DNA of 38,740 nt from Bifidobacterium amazonense (GCF_018555435.2 NZ_JAFEJT020000027.1:1-38740), one strand, 5' to 3'. Counted from the first letter of the stretch, positions 28,701 through 36,726 are shown. The notes: generated by a model from the letters alone, not told the origin. Translations and numbers: made by a program.

Positions 28701-28916
28701 AGCTGCTTCTCGCTCGACCGCGAGAACCACCGCATGATCGCCGCCCACCCGCTGCACGACATCACGCCGGAACAGTGGCGCGCCGCGTTCTCGTTCAACG
28801 GTTCCGGCACGATCGACTTCTACGCGACGCTGCCCACCGGTCTCACCTCGGCCGACAAGGCCGTCGTCACCGCGCCGGACGGCACCACCACCGTCTTCAC
28901 CGTAGCGCAGGGATGA
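25773..28916 (+). CDS. Beta-galactosidase, GH2 family, intracellular
   Basis: The 1047-residue enzyme has no signal peptide. After the sugar-binding and Ig-like domains comes the TIM barrel with GVTRHQDREGLGNAL, acid/base E599 in WGLQNEVGNH and nucleophile E686 in GLSEYGTGAS. The LWNMFDFGVDHRPSE stretch is typical of LacZ-like GH2 beta-galactosidases. It should split lactose or beta-galactosyl oligosaccharides taken up by the cell. Unusual Asp/Thr/Ala-rich insertions occur near residues 230-255, 430-470 and 865-915 and make it longer than common homologues. GGGGG stands 8 nt before the ATG. The repeat element lies 71 nt upstream; no sugar regulator is adjacent. Confidence 0.88.
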   Translation: MTQSSQPTPNIPTHATHPHIITLPNTETGHYHVRDAGGTATLNHGPERTVIDLADLGWRFTCGHGSDDILPPSVATAPDCDDSAATGWEPVTLPHTWNARDTNDGVRGNMNRTVGWYRARLRVRRAGCGHTASAGKATPHQYDLPAGAERHGETTRTPGNDPVLVMTPTRRTYLEFDGVNSITSLYVNGRALAPLGSDPQDTARDTGDPAHLGGYAMFRFDLTDALLDAVNGTSADSTIADDQTAGSTDDTDDDQTDTNVVIAVRVDNRRDLRVAPLFADFNFYGGIYRPARLVQTADVHLAIDDHGASGLRVVTPNAGRRDTIERPEHLGLTEVHANVVNDSDRLRRILAITTITDRDGRIVADDTTSVEIAPHSSTPVDRTLEIADPHLWQPIDYSRDADNSDVAYRYGVRMTLIDADATPRTNTGDTGDTNAMEPDAAVRADAVCADAVPTDDDTVASTTATSLDSVTEQIGYRWFHVSHDHGFFINGRSHPLRGVTRHQDREGLGNALHDAQHLEDFTLILEMGVNYLRLAHYPHANYFYDLCDANGVIVWAEIPFIDWVGEDERFADVTKEQLVELIRQQGNRPSVCFWGLQNEVGNHNTANRWIAMPQLSRELDDLAHAEDRTRYTTQAADQDETASERDHWASDIISWNMYPGWYSQPGFGALIEQKRTIERRPLGLSEYGTGASVDQHELHPNAHKTRPNSYWQPEEYQSLQHEEALAYINAHPWLWSTSLWNMFDFGVDHRPSEAGRFEINNKGLVTWDRKVKKDAFYLHKANWNRLDPFVYIASRRYTARAEGPSTVRVYSNLDRVWLRVAHDGDAQVTYDAVAQGNGVFTVDGLLDEPGVYTIWAYGAYDEYDDGAAGANGADGADNANGIACAIGTHDETGATSAHDMAGTHDTIDTYGGATVWADQVIWTRLADDDRVNGGQPAKVLNDAAAGDTIGGDATDADGRARVTGTVIPWSLWARPDSCFSLDRENHRMIAAHPLHDITPEQWRAAFSFNGSGTIDFYATLPTGLTSADKAVVTAPDGTTTVFTVAQG

Positions 28917-28930
28917 GTCGGTCTCCCCTG

Positions 28931-29126
28931 CTCGCCATAGACCAACGTTGGATGGGGGCTTAGCGTTGGTCCATGGCGAGAGGCCGCCCTCTTAGTTGCC
29001 TTCCTACCCACTTCTCAGCCACCGGCCAACGCCAGACACCTGCTGCGCGTTGGCTGGTGGCGAGTACACCCGTCTTGCTAACCACAGACCTACGCCGAAC
29101 GGCTTTGTCGCGTTGGTTTGTGGCGG
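28931..29126. repeat. Array of three related long hairpins between convergent genes
   Basis: Three stem-loops share a consensus of GCCAY-GACCAACGC and GCGTTGGTNNRTGGCG. They lie at 28,931-28,980 (CTCGCCATAGACCAACG / CGTTGGTCCATGGCGAG), 29,014-29,064 (GCCACCGGCCAACGC / GCGTTGGCTGGTGGC) and 29,079-29,126 (CCACAGACCTACGC / GCGTTGGTTTGTGG). The array fills the space between the convergent beta-galactosidase and dehydrogenase genes and could stop both transcripts. Confidence 0.8.
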
Positions 29127-29132
29127 ATGAGA

Positions 29133-30293
29133 TCAGCGCGCGGCCTTGATCTTGCGGGCGAGGTCGGCGTCCCACATCGCGCCGGTGGCGCTCATCACCG
29201 CGTCGGCGCCGGCCGCGCGGTAGGCGGCGTAGTCCTCGGGCGACACCACGCCGCCAAGGCCGATGATCGTATAGTCGAGGCCGAGCTTCTCGCGGATCGC
29301 GGCCAGACGGGCCACCATGTCGAGACCGGCGCGACGAATCGCACGGCCGCACACGCCGCTGCGATCGCGTCCCGCGCCCGGCAACGCCTGGTTGCCGGCG
29401 GCGTCGACCAGCTTCGCGGAGATCGTGTTGATCGCGGAGAACGCCTGCACCGTGCCACGCGCGGCCGTCTCACGGACCATGAACTCCAGCGCGGAATCGT
29501 CGACGATCGTGCGCTCCGGCCCCCAGCCGCCGGTCACTTCGGTCGGCGGGATGTACGCCATCTTGATGGCGAGCGCCCGATCTCCGATCTCGTTCTTCAC
29601 GGCTTCGGTGATGCGTCCGACCAGCGCCGGATCATGGCACAGCAGACGGTTGTGTCCCTCGTTCGGACAGCTCGTGTTCATGACCATCAGGTCGGCGCCG
29701 GTCTCGGTCACAAGCCGCGCGGTGGTCACATGGTCGGCGATGTAGTCGTCGGTGGTCATGCCTTCCACGCGCGAGCCTTGGAAGCTCGGGATGAGCAGCT
29801 GGCCGGGTCCGGCGGCGGCGATGGCGCGCTTCATGTCGGGCTGCCATTCGTCCGGGTCGCGCGAGGGAACGCCAAACGAGTTGGAGATGGAGATCGGTTG
29901 TTCGTAGCGGGTGTCGGCGAGCACGCCCTCGTCGAGTTCGGCGCTGCCGGGAATGAGCGAACCGTCCGCGGACTTGGGATGCACGGCGAGCACGTTCGGG
30001 AACGGGTTGCATCCCCATGCGCGCGAACGCACGGTCTTGTAGGTGGCCAGGTCGAAGCCCATGCGGAACGCCGCCGTGGTGAAGCGTTCGTTGAGCAGCG
30101 GACCGGCGGGGATGCCGAACGGCAGGTTCACCTGGTGGCCGAGGAAGTCGACGGTTCCCGTATTTCCGCCCTCCGACGCGGCCGAAACGCCGCCGTCACC
30201 GGCCAGCGCCGCCGCGAATGCGCCGAACGGTCCTTTCGCGTAATTGTCGTCGTAGCTCAGATTGACGTCATAGAACGGCTCGAAATCAGTCAT
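29133..30293 (-). CDS. Dihydroorotate dehydrogenase-like flavoprotein
   Basis: The 386-residue TIM-barrel protein carries FGIPAGPLLNERFTTAAF, the substrate loop VMNTSCPNEGHN, ALAIKMAYIPPTEV, the FMN-phosphate region IIGLGGVVSPEDYAAY and the final AGADAVMSATGAMW. This matches the dihydroorotate / dihydropyrimidine dehydrogenase family, which oxidises dihydroorotate in UMP synthesis. No pyr operon genes are near, so it may be a second copy with another role. The ATG at 30,293 has GGAGAG upstream, and the GTG-type start 21 nt earlier is less likely. Class and true substrate cannot be fixed from the sequence. Confidence 0.75.
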   Translation of the reverse strand: MTDFEPFYDVNLSYDDNYAKGPFGAFAAALAGDGGVSAASEGGNTGTVDFLGHQVNLPFGIPAGPLLNERFTTAAFRMGFDLATYKTVRSRAWGCNPFPNVLAVHPKSADGSLIPGSAELDEGVLADTRYEQPISISNSFGVPSRDPDEWQPDMKRAIAAAGPGQLLIPSFQGSRVEGMTTDDYIADHVTTARLVTETGADLMVMNTSCPNEGHNRLLCHDPALVGRITEAVKNEIGDRALAIKMAYIPPTEVTGGWGPERTIVDDSALEFMVRETAARGTVQAFSAINTISAKLVDAAGNQALPGAGRDRSGVCGRAIRRAGLDMVARLAAIREKLGLDYTIIGLGGVVSPEDYAAYRAAGADAVMSATGAMWDADLARKIKAAR

Positions 30294-30391
30294 GGTTCTC
30301 TCCAACGGTCGCAATCGGCAGGAATATCAGCAATCGGTAGTCCCACTGTAAGACACGGCCGCAACGTACACGCGGCGCACGGCGATCGCCG

Positions 30392-31831
30392 TCACGCAAC
30401 GCCGCTCATCGCCGTCGCGAACGAGATGAGCGCGTACAGGCCGTTGACGATCACGAACGCGAGGAACAGGCCGGACGTCCAACCCCAGTACGTGCCGGGC
30501 GCGGACCGGTTGACGCGCACGTATTCACGCAACCCCCAGCCGTACCTGAGCAGCACCCAGATCAGGCCGCCCACGCCGACGACGATCAGGCACAGCGCGT
30601 ACACGACGTTGCCGGTGTCGCCGAAACTGTCGGCGATCTCGCCGAGCACGCCGCCGATGATCGCGTTATTGAACACGTGCAGCGCGATCGACCAGACCAG
30701 CGAATACTCCATCGCGACGAACGCGAAGATCAGGCCGCAGGCGAACGCGAACAGGCCCTGCACCACGTCGTCGTGGAACAGCGCGAACATCAGCGACGAG
30801 GTGAGGATCGCGAAGTTCCTGCCGAGCGGCTTGAGCTCCTTCATCAGCACGCCGCGGAACACGGTCTCCTCGACGATCGGCCCGATCAGGCCGATGTACA
30901 GCCACATGCTCACCGTGACGGCCGACTCCTGCAGGCTTTCCGACGTGGGTGAGACCAGCGTGGAGCCGAGCGCGGCGAACGCGGCCTGGATCAGGATGAA
31001 CACGCCCTGCACGCCGACCAGCATCGCCGCGAACGCGAGCAGCCACGCCGGTCGCATCTGCGCATGCGGTTCGCGCGGGTCGCCGGTCCAGAATTCGCGC
31101 GTGAGGATCGCGCGGTGACGCATGAGGAGCATGAACAGGAAGCCGACGGCGACGGACAGGATGCTCAGCACGCCGGCCCATTGCACGGATTGCCGCGCGA
31201 ACTCCTGCTCGAGCTGGGCGATCTCCTGCTGGGAGAGCGTGCCGGACGAGACGGACGAGCCGAAGCGGCCCGCCACGGAGACCGCGCCGAGCACCATGCC
31301 GGCGACGATGCTGACGCCGGTGATCACGCCCTGGTAGGCGAAGACCAGTCCGGCCGGGCGGCCGACGGTCCTACGCAGCGAGCGGCGACGGACGATTCGC
31401 GGGTCGACCGGCTGGGGCGGGTAGGCGTACGGATACGGCGGGTATGGCTGGGGCTGCCGATATTGCGGGTACTGATATTGCGGATATTGCGGATTCTGCG
31501 GGTAAGGCGACTGCTCCTGCGGGGGCATCTGATACTGCCGCTGCGACTGATATGTGGACTGTTGCGACTGCACGGTCGGCTGATACGGGGGCCGCTGATA
31601 TTGGCCGGGTTGGCCAGGCTGACCGGGCTGGAACTGCGACTGCGGCTGGGTTTGAGGGACCGGTTGAGTTGGTTGCTGCGGCTGAGGCTGCGGGATCGTC
31701 TGGTATCCGAATTGCCGCTCGGCGCCAGTGTAATCGGATTGGAGTTGCGGGTCCGGCTGCGACTGCGCGGCCGGCTGGGACTGCTTGGGATCGCCCGGAT
31801 CGGGCTGTTCGTGAGGTTCGTTGGTGCTCAT
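30392..31831 (-). CDS. CPBP-family intramembrane metalloprotease
   Basis: The 479-residue protein has a disordered Gln/Pro/Tyr-rich cytosolic N terminus of about 140 residues (stretches like PQYPQYQYPQYRQPQPYPPY). About eight membrane spans follow. The CPBP motifs are IVEETVFRGVLMKE (motif 1, Glu pair and Arg), SLMFALFHDD (motif 2, His) and ALHVFNNAIIGG (motif 3, His-Asn). Relatives process prenylated or bacteriocin-related peptides or give self-immunity. The substrate is unknown. The Q/P-rich tail is an actinobacterial speciality and may contact other proteins. The gene stands alone. Confidence 0.85.
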   Translation of the reverse strand: MSTNEPHEQPDPGDPKQSQPAAQSQPDPQLQSDYTGAERQFGYQTIPQPQPQQPTQPVPQTQPQSQFQPGQPGQPGQYQRPPYQPTVQSQQSTYQSQRQYQMPPQEQSPYPQNPQYPQYQYPQYRQPQPYPPYPYAYPPQPVDPRIVRRRSLRRTVGRPAGLVFAYQGVITGVSIVAGMVLGAVSVAGRFGSSVSSGTLSQQEIAQLEQEFARQSVQWAGVLSILSVAVGFLFMLLMRHRAILTREFWTGDPREPHAQMRPAWLLAFAAMLVGVQGVFILIQAAFAALGSTLVSPTSESLQESAVTVSMWLYIGLIGPIVEETVFRGVLMKELKPLGRNFAILTSSLMFALFHDDVVQGLFAFACGLIFAFVAMEYSLVWSIALHVFNNAIIGGVLGEIADSFGDTGNVVYALCLIVVGVGGLIWVLLRYGWGLREYVRVNRSAPGTYWGWTSGLFLAFVIVNGLYALISFATAMSGVA

Positions 31832-32144
31832 GCAGCTCAGGCTACCTGCCGTTGCTGAACGAATCGTGACGATATCCACACATGTCTACCAGCTGACGTT
31901 CACCGTGTATCCATGGAGGATCCCGCCGGCTTGTCGCCCATACGATTCCGACCGTGCCCGACTTCCTCCATCCGAGAAAGCCCCAGCCGGGTTCATACGG
32001 AGAGCGGGCGCGATCGTCCCCATTATCATGCTCGCCACAACCCTGAACCGTCCCGTCTTGTGTTCTGCCTCCTCCAAGCGACGGCCTGCCCCCGCCTCCG
32101 CACGCTCCGCCGCGATTTACGATCGGCGCAATAGGATGGGACGC
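31832..32144. other. Gene-free divergent region with a leaderless promoter
   Basis: The 313 nt between the divergent protease and response-regulator genes hold no gene with consistent codon bias. Just before the regulator, TAGGAT (about 32,132-32,137) ends 7 nt before its ATG, the same geometry as at glgE. No clear operator repeats are seen. Confidence 0.5.
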
Positions 32145-32978
32145 ATGAGCGAACGGGGAACGACGCGCAAACCGGTGACGGTCGCGGCGGTGGACAATGA
32201 TCGCATGACGCTGCTGGCATTGAAGGGGATCATGCCGCAGCTGCTGCCGGAATCGCGCTGGCTGTGGGGTGTGCAGACCGCCGAGGAGGCGATATGCAAG
32301 GCGACTTCGCCCGAGACACGACCGGACGTGCTGCTCGTGGACATGTCGCTCGGCGAGGCGACCGGCGTGAGCGTGTGCCGGACAATCCGCCGGCGTACCG
32401 ATCGTGTGGCCCTGCTCGCCATCACCGCGTTCTCGCTGGATACGTATGCGGATCGGGCGGCGGCCGCGGGCGCCCAAGGCATCGTCTCGAAAGCCGACAT
32501 CCCGCAACTCGCCGCGGCGCTGCGGGCCGTGGCCGGCGGCGGCACCTTCACACCAGCGGAGCCTGCGCGGGAAAACGTCCCCACCACCGGTACCGGTATC
32601 GGCACCGGCACAAGCATCGGCACCAGCACCGACCGGAGCGTCCCCGGCGCGACACCGCGCCGTTCGTTCAAGGCCGGAGGTTCCGCTCCGGCAACGGCGC
32701 CCGGAGGGCGTCGAGACATCCACGAGCGGCAACCGACGTTCCGTTCGCCGGTTGAGGCGCACCGCATGCTTGTCCGAGCGGAAGACGCCGATCAGCCGAA
32801 ACTCGGCGCCAAGGAGACCGAAACCCTGCACCTGCTGGCGCAAGGGTTCAGCTACGACGAGATCGCCGACCGCTGGGGCGTGGCCGCCTCCACCGTGCGC
32901 ACGCACGCGCATCGCGCCGTAGACAAGCTCAACGCCCATTCCCTCGCCCATGCGATCGCACTGTGGTTGAGCCGGTAA
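32145..32978 (+). CDS. NarL/LuxR-type response regulator
   Basis: The 277-residue protein has a receiver domain with acidic pocket D17/D19 and phospho-acceptor D66 (DVLLVDMSLGEATG). The switch Thr is in LLAITAFSLDTY and the Lys in GIVSKADIPQ. A long Thr/Gly linker follows (about 130-205, TGTGIGTGTSIGTSTDRS). The LuxR HTH is at the end: LGAKETETLHLLAQGFSYDE, then WGVAASTVRTHAHRAVDKLN. The linker is longer than usual. The sensor kinase gene lies convergently 393 nt downstream, so the two form a likely pair. The mRNA appears leaderless. Target genes are unknown. Confidence 0.88.
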   Translation: MSERGTTRKPVTVAAVDNDRMTLLALKGIMPQLLPESRWLWGVQTAEEAICKATSPETRPDVLLVDMSLGEATGVSVCRTIRRRTDRVALLAITAFSLDTYADRAAAAGAQGIVSKADIPQLAAALRAVAGGGTFTPAEPARENVPTTGTGIGTGTSIGTSTDRSVPGATPRRSFKAGGSAPATAPGGRRDIHERQPTFRSPVEAHRMLVRAEDADQPKLGAKETETLHLLAQGFSYDEIADRWGVAASTVRTHAHRAVDKLNAHSLAHAIALWLSR

Positions 32979-33086
32979 TCCGGCAGGCGGTCAACGGCGG
33001 TCGCGGAACATCAGGAGTATCGAACCGCCGATCGTGGACCGCATGATCGATGTTTACCGTGCGCACGCCATTTGAGTTCGACACCA

Positions 33087-33299
33087 GTTTGACGATCGAG
33101 AGGCTAAAACAGCGGCCTGCGGAGATCAGTTTGACGATCGAGAGGCTGCCGAGGTCTGTTCGTTGTCGGATCAGCCGGCAATTTATACCCCCGAACCTCG
33201 AAAAAAGCCCCCGCTGACGCGGGTCGCCAAGTCACACTCGCCTCTCAATCGTCAAACCGACCTCCGCACAGGCCGAAAACAGCCTCTCAATCGTCGAAC
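33087..33299. repeat. Palindromic element, copy B
   Basis: The repeats GTTTGACGATCGAGAGGC at 33,087-33,104 and 33,129-33,146 are exactly 42 bp apart. Inverted copies at 33,240-33,257 and 33,282-33,299 are again 42 bp apart. The centre ATTTATACCCCC (33,181-33,192) is identical to that of copy A. The 24-nt spacers differ from those of copy A, yet the left and right spacers of copy B mirror one another. Thus each element keeps its own palindrome while the 18-mers and centre are conserved between loci. Confidence 0.9.
33201..33223 (-). terminator. Terminator of the sensor-kinase transcript
   Basis: On the minus strand CCCGC-GTCA-GCGGG is followed by GGCTTTTTT. It lies about 150 nt behind the kinase stop, inside palindromic element B, before the conserved centre. 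Confidence 0.7.
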
Positions 33300-33371
33300 T
33301 GCGCCAGGCTGTGCCAAACCTTCTCGCCCGATCGGATGGGCGACGCATGTCTCCGGGCATGGTTGCACCGG

Positions 33372-34904
33372 CTATAGCGGCAGCATGGAGAGACGGTCCA
33401 ACGGAATCTCGGCGTTCACCGTCCAAGCTCCGTCCTGCGCGCTGGCATGCAGCACGCCACCAAGCGACTCGACGGCCGCACGCTGGAAGGCAAGACCATC
33501 GCCATGCCGATGCCCGTACGTCAGCGTGTCCGATTCGACGGCGAGCGCATTGACCTCGTTGATGCGAACGCACCTCTCGTCGACCGTGACGAACAGGCTG
33601 TACGCCGTGTTCGTATGCATCGCACAGTGTCTGACGAGATTCGCGTAGATCTCCTCCAGCAGGTTCATCACCGTCCGTCGCACGGATGGCGGCACGACCG
33701 GCGTGGCGTCGCAGCGTACGCGGGAGATGCCGCGGATGCCCAGCCTCGCCATGGCACGATCCTGATCCTCGACGTATTTTTCGACCTGAGCGTCGAACGG
33801 CGCAATACCGGTCACCTCCGCGGCCTCCGAAGCCCCGTCGTCCTCCGAGACCGCACCCGGCCCGGTTTCCGTGCCATCTTCCACGTTCCTGTCATGTTCC
33901 AGCATGCGTCGGCCGTTGAGCACGTCGATCACCTCATGCACCCGGTCGAGCGCATGATGCGACCGTTCGTAGATCGCGTCGAGCATGTCGGCGATGTCCT
34001 CTTCATCCAAACCGTCCGAGACCACGGAAACCCTTGGCCCACCGGAGGCACCGTTGACATCCGAACCGCACTTCGCGCCATCCGTCGCGCCATCCGCCGC
34101 ATCATCCGCCGTCCCCGCAGCGATCGCGGCCTTCGCCCGCCACGCGAGCATCGCGATCGTGGACATGTCGTTCGCCACCGAATCGTGGATCATGTGCGCC
34201 AGCTCCTGTTCGCGCGTGATCCGCTCGAGCATGCGCTGACTGCGCGCCGCGCGCTCGTTGGCCTCATCGCCACGTCGGAACGCCGCGCCGAACACGACAA
34301 GGAAGCCGACGATCATCAGGTCGAGCGCAAACGTGAACACGAGCACGATCATCGAATACTGCGGCAGCGTAGACGCGACGTCCTGCCGCCGCGGCACCGC
34401 GCCGATCGCCGTCATGTCGTCCGCGACGATGTCGTTGATCACGCCGATCATGCCGCGTATCGCGCTGCCGCCGATCGAGTTCGTGCCGGCGAACGCATAT
34501 CCGACCGCATCGAACGCCGCATAGCCGAGCACCGCCGCGACCGCGCCCCGTTGCGGCAGCAGGTAGCCGACGGCGAGGAGCGCGGTCACGACAGCCGTGC
34601 CGCCGCTGGTCCACCAGCCCTGCCCCGGCAGGAGCGCGCATACCGCCATGGCGGCCAGCAGCATGATCGCGCATGGCACGCCGCGTACGAACGGGATCAC
34701 CGCGACGAGTCCGAGCCATGCGAGCGCGAGCAGCATCTGCACCGGCGATTCGGGCGGGAACAGCACCAGTTCGAATACGATCAGCGTGCAGCCGAGGATC
34801 GTGTTTTTCTCGAGGAAATGCGGTTCGCGCCACCACGTACGTAGACCGGAGCGCGCCGTTTGGCTCGCATTGGAAGGATTCGGCTGCGGATTCGTTACGG
34901 TCAT
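33372..34904 (-). CDS. Membrane sensor histidine kinase (NarL/DesK-type)
   Basis: The 510-residue protein has about six membrane spans in residues 35-210 and no large outside domain. It then has a dimerisation helix with phospho-acceptor H240 in LAHMIHDSVANDMSTIAML, the HisKA_3-like form that pairs with LuxR-type regulators. A long Ala/Asp-rich insertion follows. The ATPase part is VMNLLEEIYANLVRHCAMHT (N-box, partly unusual) and TYGHRHGDGLAFQRAAVESL (G-box region). It should sense a membrane or envelope signal and phosphorylate the regulator at 32,145. The gene follows the DUF805 gene by 5 nt, so they share an mRNA. Confidence 0.85.
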   Translation of the reverse strand: MTVTNPQPNPSNASQTARSGLRTWWREPHFLEKNTILGCTLIVFELVLFPPESPVQMLLALAWLGLVAVIPFVRGVPCAIMLLAAMAVCALLPGQGWWTSGGTAVVTALLAVGYLLPQRGAVAAVLGYAAFDAVGYAFAGTNSIGGSAIRGMIGVINDIVADDMTAIGAVPRRQDVASTLPQYSMIVLVFTFALDLMIVGFLVVFGAAFRRGDEANERAARSQRMLERITREQELAHMIHDSVANDMSTIAMLAWRAKAAIAAGTADDAADGATDGAKCGSDVNGASGGPRVSVVSDGLDEEDIADMLDAIYERSHHALDRVHEVIDVLNGRRMLEHDRNVEDGTETGPGAVSEDDGASEAAEVTGIAPFDAQVEKYVEDQDRAMARLGIRGISRVRCDATPVVPPSVRRTVMNLLEEIYANLVRHCAMHTNTAYSLFVTVDERCVRINEVNALAVESDTLTYGHRHGDGLAFQRAAVESLGGVLHASAQDGAWTVNAEIPLDRLSMLPL

Positions 34905-34909
34905 GACGC

Positions 34910-35851
34910 TCACGCTCCCGGCTGCGAAGGCGAAGTCCGTTGCGAGACGTCGGTCGGACCGGAGCGCGGCACGCTCGGCGAGACATGCGCAGATACGCAC
35001 GACGATCCGCCGCCCGGCATCGGTGCGCCCGTCATCGGCTCGCCGGCGGAAACGGGCTGCGGACGGTCGAATCGTGCGCCGCGCGGATCGCTGGGCAGGA
35101 TCATCAGGACGATCGACACGAGTCCGGACAGCAGCATCAGTCCCAGCGCCGCCAGCACGGCCACGATCAGCGTCTGCACGTCGGCGTCACTGCCACCCGA
35201 ACCGCTGCCACCCGACCCGCTGCCGACCGGTTGGTCGCCACCCGGTCTGTCGCCGCCCGACCCGAAACCGACCACCGCGGCGAACGCCACGAACGCGCCG
35301 ATCTCCAACGCAAACGGCAGCACCGACCACCAGCCGCGCAGGTTCGCGTCGTGCAACCGGCGCATCGTCAGCGACAGATTCGGTATGAACAGCACGAGTT
35401 GGACGCCGTATCCGGCGACGTCGGCGAGCATGCCGCCGGCCGTCCCGTCATCGACCGGCAGATTCCAAGACCACGTCGCAAAGGTCACCGTCGCGATCAG
35501 TACAAGGTCCAGCAGCCAGTTGAACAGCTGCGCCCACCAGTATTCGCCGCGCGAGGCGCGCCCGTGGAAGACGAACGACTTGCGGAAGAAGCGGCCGATC
35601 GCACGGCCGAATCCGACGCCGTACCACGGCGACCACGACGGCGGCTCGGCGCCGCGGCCGCGGCCTGCCACGCCGTCATTCCACGCTCCATGCGCGCCGG
35701 CCATACGCTGCACATAGGTCGTGTACGGATTGGTCGTATTGGTCATGTACGGCTCGGGGCCGGGTTCCGGATCGGCCGTCGGACGAGGACGAGCGTCGTC
35801 CGGCCCATCTCCGGCCCGCGGCATGAGCGGATTCGATCCAGCATCCATCAT
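34910..35851 (-). CDS. DUF805 membrane protein
   Basis: The 313-residue protein has a disordered acidic/Pro N terminus and then the DUF805 core: FRKSFVFHGRASRGEYWWAQ, about four membrane spans, and NLSLTMRRLHDANLRGWW, the signature loop. The Gly/Ser linker (GSGSGGSGSGGSD) and a Pro-rich C terminus flank the last spans. Two adjacent ATG codons follow AAGGGAG, and the first is taken. Being co-transcribed with the kinase, it may be an accessory membrane component of that signalling system; that is inference. Confidence 0.8.
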   Translation of the reverse strand: MMDAGSNPLMPRAGDGPDDARPRPTADPEPGPEPYMTNTTNPYTTYVQRMAGAHGAWNDGVAGRGRGAEPPSWSPWYGVGFGRAIGRFFRKSFVFHGRASRGEYWWAQLFNWLLDLVLIATVTFATWSWNLPVDDGTAGGMLADVAGYGVQLVLFIPNLSLTMRRLHDANLRGWWSVLPFALEIGAFVAFAAVVGFGSGGDRPGGDQPVGSGSGGSGSGGSDADVQTLIVAVLAALGLMLLSGLVSIVLMILPSDPRGARFDRPQPVSAGEPMTGAPMPGGGSSCVSAHVSPSVPRSGPTDVSQRTSPSQPGA

Positions 35852-35994
35852 CGCGCTCCCTTCGACGCCTCCACTCAACCCCATTCTGGCCGATTCGTCC
35901 AGCCCGCACCGCCGCCGGTCAACACACGTGTACCGGTCACGCGGGCGGTGCGCGACGCCGCATACAGTGATACGTGAACCAACGAGGGGGACAT

Positions 35995-36726
35995 ATGAAC
36001 GATCCATCGGCCAAGACGCACGGTGCCGACGCACCGCATACCGCGCCGCCCAGCGCGCCCATCACACACGTCGCATCCGGCATAACCGGCACGGCCAGTG
36101 AGGCCACCACGCCTGACGGAGTCGACACAACCGGCATGCCTGGCGGAGTCGGCACAACCGGCACGTCCAACGGACCCGGCATACCCGCCGCGCCCATCAC
36201 AACCGCCATGCCCGCTGCACCCCGCCCAGCAGCCACACCCACCACCCCCGCCGCATGGCAGCCATACCCCGAGCGCATCCGCCGCATGTGGCTGATCAGC
36301 GAGGCCCTGCAATTCCTGTTTTGGCTCGCGGTGTTCGCCGCCACGGCCGCGTTCTGCCATGCGCGCGGCTGGTGGACCTGGCAGCCGATCATCCTCGCCC
36401 TGCTCGCCGCGGTCAACGTGCTCGACTTCGCGTCGCAGCCGTTGCAGACGCGCTACCGGTACGCGTTCAGCCGATTCCTGATCGGCGACCGGTTCCTGCG
36501 CATCCGCAAGGGCTGGCTGCTGCGTAAGACAGTCACGATCCCGTACAACCGCGTGCAGCATGTGGACACCAAGCAGGGGCCGCTCCTGCGCAGGTTCGAC
36601 CTGACGACGATCGTGATCCACACGGCCGCCACCGAGCACGAGATCGACGCGCTCGACGCCGCCGAGGCGGAGCGCGTGACGGCGCTCATCACCGAACGCG
36701 TCGCCGCCGCGAAGGAGGACCTGTGA
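35995..36726 (+). CDS. Bacterial PH-domain membrane protein, first of a pair
   Basis: The 243-residue protein has a disordered Thr/Pro/Gly-rich N terminus of about 80 residues. Two membrane spans follow (LISEALQFLFWLAVFAATAA, IILALLAAVNVLDFA), then a bPH2 domain: YRYAFSRFLIGDRFLRIRKG, VTIPYNRVQHVDTKQGPLLR and FDLTTIVIHTAATEHEI. This is the YdbS type. The ATG at 35,995 follows GAGGGGG, which favours it over the GTG 21 nt earlier. The stop overlaps the start of the second PH gene. YdbS/YdbT pairs affect resistance to membrane-active peptides in Bacillus; here the role is unproven. Confidence 0.85.
   Translation: MNDPSAKTHGADAPHTAPPSAPITHVASGITGTASEATTPDGVDTTGMPGGVGTTGTSNGPGIPAAPITTAMPAAPRPAATPTTPAAWQPYPERIRRMWLISEALQFLFWLAVFAATAAFCHARGWWTWQPIILALLAAVNVLDFASQPLQTRYRYAFSRFLIGDRFLRIRKGWLLRKTVTIPYNRVQHVDTKQGPLLRRFDLTTIVIHTAATEHEIDALDAAEAERVTALITERVAAAKEDL

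Larger units (their letters stand above)
32979..33371. other. Convergent intergenic region carrying palindromic element B
   Basis: Between the convergent regulator and kinase genes there is no coding sequence. The region holds the second palindromic element (33,087-33,299) and a minus-strand terminator inside it (33,201-33,223). Confidence 0.6.

Noticed and set aside
33087..33299. Element B as an insertion sequence remnant with transposase
   Set aside because: No transposase-like frame, no obvious target duplication at the ends, and the internal symmetry is that of paired sites rather than simple terminal repeats.
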